Shown here one piece after another: positions 32,939 through 41,371 of a stretch of DNA of 64,000 bases; the first letter of the stretch is position 1, and each line of letters opens with the position of its first letter. Source of the DNA: Kitasatospora sp. NBC_01246. Lineage in GTDB: Bacteria > Actinomycetota > Actinomycetes > Streptomycetales > Streptomycetaceae. Made by a program: the position numbers and the translations under genes. The notes under the pieces are model-generated. The model did not search any database. It was not told where the DNA came from and worked only from the letters and a program-made list of their open reading frames with translations. Location: positions 7,721,501-7,785,500 of the forward strand of contig NZ_CP108484.1 in NCBI RefSeq assembly GCF_036226505.1, given 5' to 3'.

Positions 32939-35209
32939 ATGGGAGACCGGAGCAGCGAGCGCCGGAGTACCGAGCGGCGTCGCCGCCGGAGCGGCAGGCC
33001 CGGGCGCCGGACGGCGCTCCTGGCCGCGGCCGTGGTGGCCGGGCTGGTCGCGGGCGCACTGGGGATCCAGACCGCGTTCGAGCCGGCCGCGGACCGCAGC
33101 GTGTCGGTGGCGGCGGACGCCGCGGCCGACCGGGCGGCGGGTGGCATGGCCGGAGTGGTCGCCGACGGCGACGACCCGGGGGAGACCGGCACCGCCGAGG
33201 GGGCCACCCAGGCGCCCGCTCCGCAGCGGGAGAAGAAGGCCGCCCCACTGCAGGAGATACCCAAGGACCAGCCGGAGCGCGGTCTCGTCTACGCCGGTCT
33301 GGCCCTGCCGAGCGGCGACCGGTGCGCCGGCTCGCTGGAGGTCTCGGGCGGGCAGCTCTGCAGCCACGGGCCGGACGCGCCGCCCAAGGACGTGGACATC
33401 CGCAAGGACATCCCGCCGGTGGCCGCCGCGGCCGACCGGGCGCCGGTGCTCACCCCGGCCCCGGACGCCCAACCGCCCGCCGCCGCTGACCTGTTGAAGG
33501 GTGCGGCGCCCGTCCTGGACGCCGGGCAGAAGGCCCTGCTGGGTGACGCCGCCGCCGGAGCGCCCGCGCCCCAGCAGGCCGCGGCCGCCGCCGGCTCCGC
33601 GCTCGTCTGCGAGGGCGACGGCAGCACCGGCAACCGGGTCCAGGCGGTGTACGTCCACGCCCCCGGCAATGACCGGTTCGCCCAGTACCTGGCCTCGTTC
33701 AAGAAGTGGGCCGCGGACGTCGACGTCATCTACAACGCCAGCGCCCAGGAGACCGGCGGCGTGCGGCACGTCCGCTTCGTCACCGAACCCGACTGCACCG
33801 CCTCGGTGCTGAACGTGCAGATCTCGGACTCCGAGATCAAGGACTTCAACGCGAGCAACCGCGCGCTCGCGGCGCAGGGGTTCAACCGCAAGGACCGCAA
33901 GTACATGATGTTCACCGATGCCAAGGTCTACTGCGGCATCGGCACCTTCGCGGGCGACGAGCGCCCCGGGCAGGACAACCTGAGCAACTTCGGCCCGTCG
34001 TACGGCCGGACCGACTCCGGCTGCTGGGGCGGCTCCACGGCGGCGCACGAACTCGGCCACAACCTGGGTGCGGTGAGTAACAGCGCACCCAACTCCAGCA
34101 AGGGCGGCCACTGCGTCGACGAGTGGGACCTGATGTGCTACTCGGACACCCCGTACTACCCGGCGATGAAGACGGTCTGCCCGGACAACGCCAGTGACAA
34201 CCGGCTCGACTGCCACCACGACGACTACTACAACACCGCTCCCGCGCCGGGCAGTTACCTGGCCACGCACTGGAACGTCGCCAACAACCGGTTCCTGATC
34301 CCCGGGGGCGGCACCGGCCCGAACCCCAACCCGAGCCCCACCGCCACCCCGACGGCCACGCCGACCCGGACCACCACGCCGAGCCCGACCGGCACGCCGA
34401 CCAAGACGCCGGCGCCGACCCCGACCGGGAGCCCGACGGCGACCACCACCCCGTCGCCCACCGGTACGCCGACCCGGACCGCCTCGCCCACGCCGACCCC
34501 GACCGCCTCGCCCACCGGTGGCACCGCGCCTGATGTGACGGCCAGTCAGCTCACCCAGAACTCGGTCATGCTGAGCTGGACGGCCGCGCCGGCGGCCGCC
34601 GGGTACGACATCCTGCTGAACGGCCAGACCATCGGCACCGTCCGCTCCACCGTCGTCGGTGTCGTCGGGCTGGCGCCCAACACCTCGTACACCGTCGCCA
34701 TCGCCGTCCGCGACAGCGCGGGCAGCGTCTCCAAGCCCGGTCGCTCCGCCACCTTCCGCACCCTCGCCGACGCCGGCCAGCCGCAGCCGGGCACCCGCTA
34801 CACGATGGTCAACGGGCTGACCGGTCAGGCCGCCGACCTCTGGGGCAGCTCGCTCAACGACGGCACGGTGGCCATCGCGTACCAGCGCACCGGCTACGCC
34901 AACCAGAAGTGGAGCTTCGAGGACGCCGGTTCGGGCACTGTGCGGATCAAGTCGGCGCGTTCCGACAAGTGCCTCCAGCTGGGCGGCACCCCGGTGGCCG
35001 GCCAGTACCTCGCGCAGCAGCCCTGCTCCGACTCCGGCGCGCAGAAGTGGCGGCTCACCCAGTCGGGCGGTGGGGTCACCCTGACGGCCGAGGGTTCGAG
35101 CCTCGTCCTCGGGGTCAGCAGCCGCTGGTACTACGGCGGTTGGCTGCTGGAGCTGCAGAAGCCCAACGGCCAGGCCTACCAGTCCTGGACGCTCCAGAAG
35201 ACCAGCTGA
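32939..35209 (+). CDS. Secreted zinc metalloprotease with FnIII and ricin-type domains
   Basis: A 756-residue protein. ATG at 32939 follows AGGAGAGGAG. A basic start plus hydrophobic helix (about 24-42) gives export. An Ala/Pro-rich pro-region runs to about 220. The catalytic domain (about 225-455) has the zinc motif HELGHNLG at 370-377 and a Met-turn DLMCY at 397-401, with paired cysteines around it. A Thr/Pro stalk (about 462-515) leads to a fibronectin III domain (about 520-605) and a ricin-type lectin domain (about 615-756) with KCLQLGG and QKWRL repeats. The lectin and FnIII parts suggest binding to polysaccharide or cell walls. An exceptionally long hairpin follows. Confidence 0.87.
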   Translation: MGDRSSERRSTERRRRRSGRPGRRTALLAAAVVAGLVAGALGIQTAFEPAADRSVSVAADAAADRAAGGMAGVVADGDDPGETGTAEGATQAPAPQREKKAAPLQEIPKDQPERGLVYAGLALPSGDRCAGSLEVSGGQLCSHGPDAPPKDVDIRKDIPPVAAAADRAPVLTPAPDAQPPAAADLLKGAAPVLDAGQKALLGDAAAGAPAPQQAAAAAGSALVCEGDGSTGNRVQAVYVHAPGNDRFAQYLASFKKWAADVDVIYNASAQETGGVRHVRFVTEPDCTASVLNVQISDSEIKDFNASNRALAAQGFNRKDRKYMMFTDAKVYCGIGTFAGDERPGQDNLSNFGPSYGRTDSGCWGGSTAAHELGHNLGAVSNSAPNSSKGGHCVDEWDLMCYSDTPYYPAMKTVCPDNASDNRLDCHHDDYYNTAPAPGSYLATHWNVANNRFLIPGGGTGPNPNPSPTATPTATPTRTTTPSPTGTPTKTPAPTPTGSPTATTTPSPTGTPTRTASPTPTPTASPTGGTAPDVTASQLTQNSVMLSWTAAPAAAGYDILLNGQTIGTVRSTVVGVVGLAPNTSYTVAIAVRDSAGSVSKPGRSATFRTLADAGQPQPGTRYTMVNGLTGQAADLWGSSLNDGTVAIAYQRTGYANQKWSFEDAGSGTVRIKSARSDKCLQLGGTPVAGQYLAQQPCSDSGAQKWRLTQSGGGVTLTAEGSSLVLGVSSRWYYGGWLLELQKPNGQAYQSWTLQKTS

Positions 35210-35282
35210 CGGCGGCCCCGCCGAGGACCGTCCGACGGCGGGTCGCCCCGCCGTACCCGTTCCCCCGCCCGTCCCGATGACC

Positions 35283-35328
35283 CCGGGTGCGGCCGCCACC
35301 GCTCGACAGCGGTGGCGGCCGCACCCGG
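35283..35328 (+). terminator. 21-bp stem hairpin
   Basis: GGGTGCGGCCGCCACCGCT (35285-35303), loop CGAC, then the exact complement (35308-35326); one or two more pairs close the base. It lies 75 bp after the metalloprotease stop and only 22 bp before the next ATG, so it may also act as an attenuator for that gene. Confidence 0.88.
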
Positions 35329-35350
35329 CCACCCCCGAGGATGCCCCACC

Positions 35351-36046
35351 ATGCGCACCCGAACGTTCGCCACCGCCCTCGCCCTCGCGGGGGCGGTCGT
35401 TCTCGCACCCGCCGCACTGCCCGCCGCCGCCCACGGCGACACCGTCCACCTGGAGGTCACCGGGCAGGACAGCGGACACGTCACCACCGTGGCCACCTGG
35501 GAGAACGACCACGACCCGGTCACCGAGGAGTTCGCCGGGTCGCTCGCCGCGACCTCCGCCGACGGCCGCTCGGCCGGGCCCTGGCGTCTGGTCGCCGTGC
35601 CCGGGCACCCCGGCTCCTACACCACCCGGGAGATGCTGCCGGCCGGCCACTGGCGGATCACGGTGGACTGCGCGTTCCCCTCGCTCGGGCACGGCGAGCG
35701 GGAGCTCGACATCGAACCGGCGGTCATCTCCGACCCGCCCCTGCCGACCCCCACCGGGACGTCCGGCGCGCAGCCCACCACCGCCGGGCCCACGGTGGGG
35801 CCCACCGTCGTGCCCACGCCCACGCTCACGTCCGGAGCCACGCCCGCACCGACCCCTCCGGCGGGGTCCCCCTCCGCCGGACCGACGGCCGGCCCGACCG
35901 CCGGGCAGACCGTGCCCCCCACGCAGGACACCGCCGCCGGGAGCGACGGTTCGTCCACGGCGGTCCGGCTGGCCGTCGGCACCGCCGTGGCCGCCGTCGT
36001 CCTGGCCGCCACCGGCTTCGCGCTCCGCCGGGGCCGCCGGCGCTGA
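35351..36046 (+). CDS. Secreted, C-terminally anchored surface protein
   Basis: A 231-residue protein. ATG at 35351 opens on a signal peptide ending AAAHG. The ectodomain (about 28-130) is strand-rich with one cysteine (VDCAFP), followed by a Thr/Pro/Gly stalk (about 130-200). A C-terminal membrane helix (LAVGTAVAAVVLAATGFALR) ends in a run of Arg. The layout resembles sortase substrates, but no LPxTG-like motif is seen, so it is probably simply membrane-anchored. No family was recognised. Confidence 0.7.
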   Translation: MRTRTFATALALAGAVVLAPAALPAAAHGDTVHLEVTGQDSGHVTTVATWENDHDPVTEEFAGSLAATSADGRSAGPWRLVAVPGHPGSYTTREMLPAGHWRITVDCAFPSLGHGERELDIEPAVISDPPLPTPTGTSGAQPTTAGPTVGPTVVPTPTLTSGATPAPTPPAGSPSAGPTAGPTAGQTVPPTQDTAAGSDGSSTAVRLAVGTAVAAVVLAATGFALRRGRRR

Positions 36047-36158
36047 CTCCCGGTCGAAGGATCCGCAGGTCAGCGGAACCGGCGGGCCCGAACCCACCGT
36101 CCCCCCTCTCAACCGGACGCCGCCACGGCGTCCGATGGGAGCAAGGGAGCGTCCGCGT

Positions 36159-37175
36159 ATGAAGAAGGTCCTGATCACCGGTGGCGCGGGATACATCGGC
36201 AGCACCGTCGCGTCCGCACTGCTCGACCAGGGCATCACGCCGGTCGTGCTCGACGACCTCTCCACCGGCCGGCCGGAGTTCGTCGAGGGCCGGGAGTTCT
36301 ACCGGGGCGACATCGCCGACGCGGACCTCCTGGACCGCGTCTTCGCCGAGCACCCCGACATCGGCGCCACCCTGCACTGCGCGGCCCGGATCGTGGTGCC
36401 GGAGTCGGTCGCCAAGCCGCTGTTCTACTACCGGGAGAACGTCGCCAAGACCGTCGAGCTGCTGGAGGGCCTCCAGCGCAACGGCTGTACCCGGGTCGTC
36501 TTCAGCAGCTCCGGCTCCATCTACGCGCCCACTCCGGACGCCCGGGTCGACGAGAGCTGCCCCGTCGCCGCCGGCAGCCCGTACGCGCGGACCAAGCAGA
36601 TGATGGAGCTGGTCCTCCAGGACTGGACCCGGGGCGAGGGCGCCGAGGACCTCCGGGTCGTCGCGCTGCGCTACTTCAACCCGGTCGGCGCCGACCCGCG
36701 GCTGCGCACCGGCCTGCAGGACCTCCGGCCGACCCACGCCCTCGGCAAGCTGATCGAGGCCCATGCCGACGGCGTGCCGTTCACCGTCACCGGCGCGGAC
36801 TGGGCGACCCGGGACGGTTCCGGCATCCGGGACTACATCCACGTGCAGGACGTCGCCGAGGCCCATGTCGCCGCGCTCACCCGGTTCGACGAGGTGATCA
36901 AGCCCGCGGCCGAGGACCGCTACCGGGTGATCAACATCGGCACCGGCGAGGGCACCACCGTCCGCGAGCTGATCGCGGCCTTCGAGGCCGCCGTCGGCGC
37001 CGAGGTCGAGGTCCGGGAGGCGGACCCCCGGCCCGGCGACGTGATCGGCTGCTACGCCGCCGTCGACACCGCCCGCGAACTCCTCGGCTGGACCGCGCGG
37101 CGCACCATCGCCGAGGCCGTCGCCGACGCCCTCGCCTGGCGCGCCAAGTGGACGGCGCACCTCGCCTCCGCCTGA
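36159..37175 (+). CDS. galE: UDP-glucose 4-epimerase
   Basis: A 338-residue extended SDR, the usual GalE length. ATG at 36159 has AAGGGAG upstream. NAD motif KKVLITGGAGYIGSTVA at residues 2-18, DDLSTGR (adenine-side acid), VVFSSSGSIYAP (catalytic Ser), SPYARTKQMMEL (Tyr-x3-Lys), LRYFNPVGADP and GSGIRDYIHVQDVAEAH complete the family pattern. It interconverts UDP-glucose and UDP-galactose for cell-surface glycans or glycosylation. It follows the surface protein by about 110 bp and ends in a perfect 15-bp hairpin. Confidence 0.93.
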   Translation: MKKVLITGGAGYIGSTVASALLDQGITPVVLDDLSTGRPEFVEGREFYRGDIADADLLDRVFAEHPDIGATLHCAARIVVPESVAKPLFYYRENVAKTVELLEGLQRNGCTRVVFSSSGSIYAPTPDARVDESCPVAAGSPYARTKQMMELVLQDWTRGEGAEDLRVVALRYFNPVGADPRLRTGLQDLRPTHALGKLIEAHADGVPFTVTGADWATRDGSGIRDYIHVQDVAEAHVAALTRFDEVIKPAAEDRYRVINIGTGEGTTVRELIAAFEAAVGAEVEVREADPRPGDVIGCYAAVDTARELLGWTARRTIAEAVADALAWRAKWTAHLASA

Positions 37176-37190
37176 CGGGCTCCGTCCCGC

Positions 37191-37232
37191 CCCGCGCAGG
37201 CCCCGCCCGGCGCCGGACGGGGCCTGCGCGGG
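37191..37232 (+). terminator. 15-bp stem hairpin after galE
   Basis: CCCGCGCAGGCCCCG and CGGGGCCTGCGCGGG pair perfectly around a 12-base loop, 15 bases after the galE stop codon. Confidence 0.9.
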
Positions 37233-37366
37233 CCGGAACCGCCGCACCCGCCCACCGCGTCTTCCGGCGAAGGCGAAGGCGAAGGCGAGAACCGGGCCGA
37301 CGGCCGCGCGGGCGGGCCACCGGGCAGCCCGCCGGCCGCACCGGACCGTGGGGAGCGGAGCACCCG

Positions 37367-37839
37367 GTGGGAGAGCGGGTGGCCGGAATCAGCTGGTGGA
37401 CGTGGACGTGGACGTGGACGCGCAGGGCGCTGATCGGACTCTGCGGGGCGGTCCTGCTGCTTCCGGTGGCGCTGGTCGCGATCCGGCTCGCGGCTGGGAC
37501 GACGGCACCCCGCCGGCGCTCCCGAGGGTGCTGCTGCTGCCCTACGCGGCGGTCGCCGGTCTGGTGGTGCTGGGTGTGCTGCTCGCCCTGCGCCCGTGGT
37601 GGGCGGCGGCCCTGGCCGGGCTGCTCGCCACCGGTCTGACGAACACCCACGCCGAACTCGGCCGGGGCGGTTCGCCCGCCTGGCCGGAGGACAATGCGGA
37701 CTTCCCGCACCTACCGCCGATGATTCAGATCGGCCATGTCCTCCGTGGTGAAGGTTTGACCGCCGTGGCGGTGTCCGGGCACCGCGTGCCGGGTACGGAT
37801 CACCGTGCGGTGGTGGCCGAACTCGCCGTGACGGGCTGA
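37367..37839 (+). pseudogene. Decayed endonuclease/exonuclease/phosphatase-family membrane protein
   Basis: The N-terminal frame (GTG at 37367) reads a membrane helix, RRALIGLCGAVLLLPVALVA. Near 37495 the reading shifts by one base into a second frame that gives two more helices (LLPYAAVAGLVVLGVLLALR and WWAAALAGLLATGL), then NTHAELG. It then jumps to PPMIQIGHVLRGEGL and VPGTDHRAVVAELAV, the last strand and the His motif of the EEP fold. About 200 residues of the catalytic domain are missing between these parts. A frameshift plus an internal deletion makes this a pseudogene. A fourfold GTGGAC repeat near 37394-37417 encodes WTWTWTWT. Confidence 0.65.
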
Positions 37840-38959
37840 ACGTCGAACGGTCGGTGCGGCCTGCGCCGCGCCGGTCGTCGGCATGGCTCGGACCGGCCGG
37901 CCGCCCTTTGTGCACACGGAGAGCGACATGCCACAGGCGTCACTCCGGTCACAGAAATGATCACGATCATCACCCGATCGTGTTCGACATGACGTAGAGT
38001 CTGAATCGGCATGGACAGGCCAGGGGGCGCGTCCGAGTGCGTCTTCCGGCGGGGGCCGGGGGGCGACGGCCCGCGGTGCGGGCGGGGACGGGTCTTTCCG
38101 GCATGTCGCACAGCGGGCGAGGCTGCGGGCCGAGGGGGTGGATGCTGCGTGCGGATCGAGTCGGTGGTCGTGGTGGGTCGCGACGTGTCTGAACAGCTGC
38201 GGCGGCGAGACGATCTGTTCCACGATGTGGCCAGCCCTTTCCAAGGCCTCGGTGTTCTGGGCATGCTCGTGGGGGGCCTCCGGGGGGGCGCCGCCTTCGC
38301 CGGTCACGGCGACCGGGGTCGCTGTCGCAGCCCGGGTCACCGGCCGACGGGACATCAGGGTGCCTGCGGCGAAGGCCTCTTACAGATCGGACGGTGTTCG
38401 CTGCCCTACCGTTCGCGGATGACCGACGACCCGGTCATCGCGCATTCCTCTCCCCGTCTCCTCCCGCCGGCCCCGTCCGGTGGTCGGGCGGCTGTTCAGA
38501 GCCCCGACGACATTGTGGTCGCACCCGGCACCTCGTGACCGGAGCGGGCTCTTCCGGCTCATCGGCTGCGCGCCGCCGCGCGTTCGGCGGCCGACGCGCC
38601 GTCGCGCAGTGGTCAATCTCACGTCAGCGCCCCAGGCGGCCCCGGCAGGTCTTCCTGGAGTCGAACGACGGCTCTGTGGAAGGGGGTTGCCGAATGTTGT
38701 CCAGACGTTCCGGCGCTCCGGAACCGGCCCTTCCGTCCTGCGGACCGGGCCCGGCCCGCCGGTCGACGGGCTCGGGACACGGGGGCCCGACCATGCGTCG
38801 CGGACCGCCGGGCCGCCGCTCGTCCGCGACCGACCAGGCACCACCGGCACGATCGTGTTGCAGGCCCCACATTCCCATGTCGAATCGAGTGGCGTCCGAC
38901 GATGCCCGCCGAGCAGCCGGGCAGGACAGGGCGGTACCGATTCCGAGTCGGAGGATACA
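37840..38959. other. 1.1-kb non-coding boundary before the polyketide cluster
   Basis: No frame has convincing codon bias over a gene-sized length. The best candidate, on the minus strand at about 38100-38355, lacks a ribosome site and a recognisable domain. The stretch is less GC-biased than genes on either side. ATGATC-AC-GATCAT (37957-37970) is a perfect inverted repeat. The region probably carries the promoter and long leader of the LuxR regulator and marks the cluster edge. Confidence 0.4.
37957..37970. promoter_or_regulatory. Inverted repeat ATGATC-AC-GATCAT
   Basis: A perfect 6-bp arm palindrome in unusually AT-rich sequence at the edge of the polyketide cluster. It is a candidate binding site for an unidentified regulator. 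Confidence 0.4.
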
Positions 38960-40294
38960 GTGTCATTTCGGACTTACGCGGCGCCCGGTCCTTCCCTGCA
39001 GTTATCCGACGAAGTCGTCCAGTTGGCGGCGCGTTCCGCCCAGTCGTGGCTCGACGGCCAGCTCGGTAGGAGTATGGATCTGGCTGCCGCCGCCACGGGC
39101 CGGGCGCAGGCCGGAGCGCCGGGCTCCTGCTCGCTGAAGGCGAGGATCTGGCACGCGACGCTGTTGACCCGCGTCCGCGGTCTGGGGGCGGCTACCAACA
39201 TGCTCGCCGACGACACGTCACCTGTCCACGGATCGAACCAAGTTGAGAAGCGTGCCGCTCATTTGCTGTGCGAGGCGGAGCTGAGCCTGGCCAAGGGCGA
39301 GCTCGACCGGGCGGTCGCCTCGGCCCAGGCCGGTCTCCGGCTGGCCCAGCAGGCCGGCAACCGGTCGCTGAACCCGAGCGGGTTCCTCGTCATGGCGGTC
39401 AGTACGACCCGGCAGCTGGACCTCACCACCGCCCTCCAGTACGCGAACCGGCTGCGGGACCACGCCCTGCTCGGACGCGCGAACCTGATGGCCGGGCAGT
39501 GCGCCTGGGCCGTCGCCCAGGTGCTGGAGGCCCGGGACGGGACGGAGAGCATCGCCCACCTCCTGAAGGGGCTGGTGCACGACGGTGCGCTGGCCCGGGA
39601 GTTGCTGGTCTCGCAGCCGGCGGCGGCGGCCTGGCTGGTCCGCGCCGCGCAGCGGCTGTCGGACGACGAGATCGCCGTCCGGACGGTCACCCAGGTCAAC
39701 GAACTGGCGGCGCGCAACCCCAGCTTCCGCACCGTCCAGGCGGCGTCCGCGCACGCCATCGGCCTGTTCGAGCGGAACGCCGCGGCCCTGGAGCGGGCCG
39801 CCGGCCTGCACCTGGACCGGTGGGCGCAGGCCTCCGCGCTGGAGGACGCGAGTGCGGTGCGGTTCGCCCGCCGCTCCGAGCAGGACCAGGCCGTCGAGCT
39901 GCTGAAACGGGCGGCGGACGGCTACGGGGCGGTCGGTGCCTCCCGGGACGTCCTGCGGGTGCGCAGCAAGCTCAGGGAACTGGAGGGCAACAGCGGGCAG
40001 TTCTCGCGCCGCCCGAGCCGGACCAGAACGATGGCCAGCCAGTTGACCGACACCGAGTACGCGGTGGCGGAGCTGGTGAGCCAGGGACTCACCAACGGGC
40101 GGGTGGGGCGACAGCTCTTCATGTCCCCGCACACGGTGGCGTTCCATCTCAAGAAGATCTTCCGCAAGCTCGACGTCGCCTCCCGGGTGGAGCTGGCCGG
40201 CACCTGGAACCGGCTCGTGGAGGAGCGGACGACCGAATTGGGCGCGGAGTCCGCGTTCGTGCCCGAGGTACCGGCCGGGCGGTTGGCCGTGTGA
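38960..40294 (+). CDS. LuxR-family cluster regulator with a TTA codon
   Basis: A 444-residue regulator. GTG at 38960 follows CGGAGGA five bases upstream. Residues about 20-340 are an all-helical array of TPR-like pairs (AELSLAKGELDRAVASAQAG, for example) with no Walker A, so it is not a full LAL protein. The C-terminal LuxR helix-turn-helix is at about 362-425: LTDTEYAVAELVSQGLTNGR, then LFMSPHTVAFHLKKIFRKLD. Codon 15 (39002-39004) is TTA. In streptomycetes TTA needs the developmentally controlled bldA tRNA, so translation is probably delayed to late growth. It is the first gene of the polyketide cluster and its likely activator. Confidence 0.87.
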   Translation: MSFRTYAAPGPSLQLSDEVVQLAARSAQSWLDGQLGRSMDLAAAATGRAQAGAPGSCSLKARIWHATLLTRVRGLGAATNMLADDTSPVHGSNQVEKRAAHLLCEAELSLAKGELDRAVASAQAGLRLAQQAGNRSLNPSGFLVMAVSTTRQLDLTTALQYANRLRDHALLGRANLMAGQCAWAVAQVLEARDGTESIAHLLKGLVHDGALARELLVSQPAAAAWLVRAAQRLSDDEIAVRTVTQVNELAARNPSFRTVQAASAHAIGLFERNAAALERAAGLHLDRWAQASALEDASAVRFARRSEQDQAVELLKRAADGYGAVGASRDVLRVRSKLRELEGNSGQFSRRPSRTRTMASQLTDTEYAVAELVSQGLTNGRVGRQLFMSPHTVAFHLKKIFRKLDVASRVELAGTWNRLVEERTTELGAESAFVPEVPAGRLAV

Positions 40295-40538
40295 GGCCCG
40301 CGCGCCGGTGCGACGGTGTGCGGACGGTCGCGGAACGGGCCCTTCCGACGGGGCCGCCGCGGCGTGCCGCCCGGCCGTCCGGGCCGGCGCGTGGGCCCGC
40401 CGCGCGGCTCCTCACGGGCCGGTGGCCACCCGCGCTACCAGACTGAGGGATGCCCGTCCGGGGCGCTTCTCCTTAGACTCGAAGAGCGTTGGAAAAGCAG
40501 TTCTCGGTGAATCGCTCAGGACAATCCAGGGGCCCTTT
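40295..40538. promoter_or_regulatory. Promoter region of the azoreductase-like gene
   Basis: A 244-bp gap. Its right half (about 40465-40515) is AT-richer than any neighbour and is the probable promoter and target of the LuxR protein. No gene is seen. Confidence 0.45.
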
Positions 40539-41171
40539 GTGTCTTCTCTTCTCCACATTGATTCGAGCATCCGCGCCACCGGCTCCGTGACGAGGCAGTT
40601 GTCGTCGTATTTCGCCACCCAGTGGCGCCAGAACCACCCGGGTGACGGTTACACCTACCGGGACCTGGCGGCCCAGCCGGTCCCGCACATCACCCACGCG
40701 GTGCGCGAGTCGCTCCTGGACCCCAGCCGTGACCACGGGCTGGCGCCGGCGGAGAAGGCGCTCACCGAGGCCGTGGTGGCCGAGGTCCGCGAGGCGAGCA
40801 CGATCGTGCTCGGCGTCCCGATGTACAACTACGCCGTGCCGTCGACGATCAAGTCGTGGATCGACCTGCTGGTCAGCCCGGCCCACATGGTGCCCCCGGG
40901 CGCCGAGTCGGGCCCGCTGAGCGGCAAGACGGTCATCGTGGTCACCGCCCGCGGCGGCTCGTACGCGCCGGGCACGCCGCGGGAGGGCTGGGACCACCAG
41001 GAGCCCTACCTGCGCGCGGTGCTGAGCTCGATCGGCCTCGCCGACGACCTGAAGTTCGTGCACGCCGAGCTGACCCTCGCGGCGATCGTGCCGGCGATGG
41101 CGGCGCTCAAGCCGCTGGGCGAGCAGTCCCTGGCGAACGCCAACGAGACGCTCAAGAAGCTGGCTCTCTGA
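40539..41171 (+). CDS. FMN-dependent NADH-azoreductase-like flavoprotein
   Basis: A 210-residue flavodoxin-2 fold protein, the normal length of AzoR/AcpD. GTG at 40539 yields the canonical start SSLLHIDSSIRATGSVTRQL, the FMN phosphate loop. GVPMYNYAVPSTIKSWIDLL is the conserved flavin and dimer segment, and VTARGGSY the second flavin loop. The family passes two electrons from NADH through FMN to azo, quinone or nitro compounds. Its place between the cluster regulator and the P450 suggests quinone or N-N/N=N reduction of the starter or product, or redox protection. Direct evidence for the substrate is lacking. Confidence 0.87.
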   Translation: MSSLLHIDSSIRATGSVTRQLSSYFATQWRQNHPGDGYTYRDLAAQPVPHITHAVRESLLDPSRDHGLAPAEKALTEAVVAEVREASTIVLGVPMYNYAVPSTIKSWIDLLVSPAHMVPPGAESGPLSGKTVIVVTARGGSYAPGTPREGWDHQEPYLRAVLSSIGLADDLKFVHAELTLAAIVPAMAALKPLGEQSLANANETLKKLAL

Positions 41172-41371
41172 TTCCACGGAACGGCCCGGCCGTCATTCGC
41201 GGCCGGCGGGAACATCGCGGCGGGCTTGTGCCGGATTCGCCGCGTGATTCGCCGTGCCCGCACACCGGTGCGGGCCCGGTGAATTGTCCGGGAAACGGCT
41301 CCGTACCGAACCGGCGGGGCTGCCGTTTTCGTGCGCAGGGATATTTCGACCCGAAACGGAGAAGGTGCGTC

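Noticed and set aside
32546..36265. 1239-codon minus-strand frame opposite the metalloprotease and surface protein genes
   Set aside because: It spans two genes and a terminator on the other strand and shows only Gly/Arg/Val low-complexity sequence.
37711..38355. 215-codon minus-strand frame before the LuxR gene
   Set aside because: No ribosome site, no domain, codon bias fades after about 70 codons, and it overlaps the EEP remnant.
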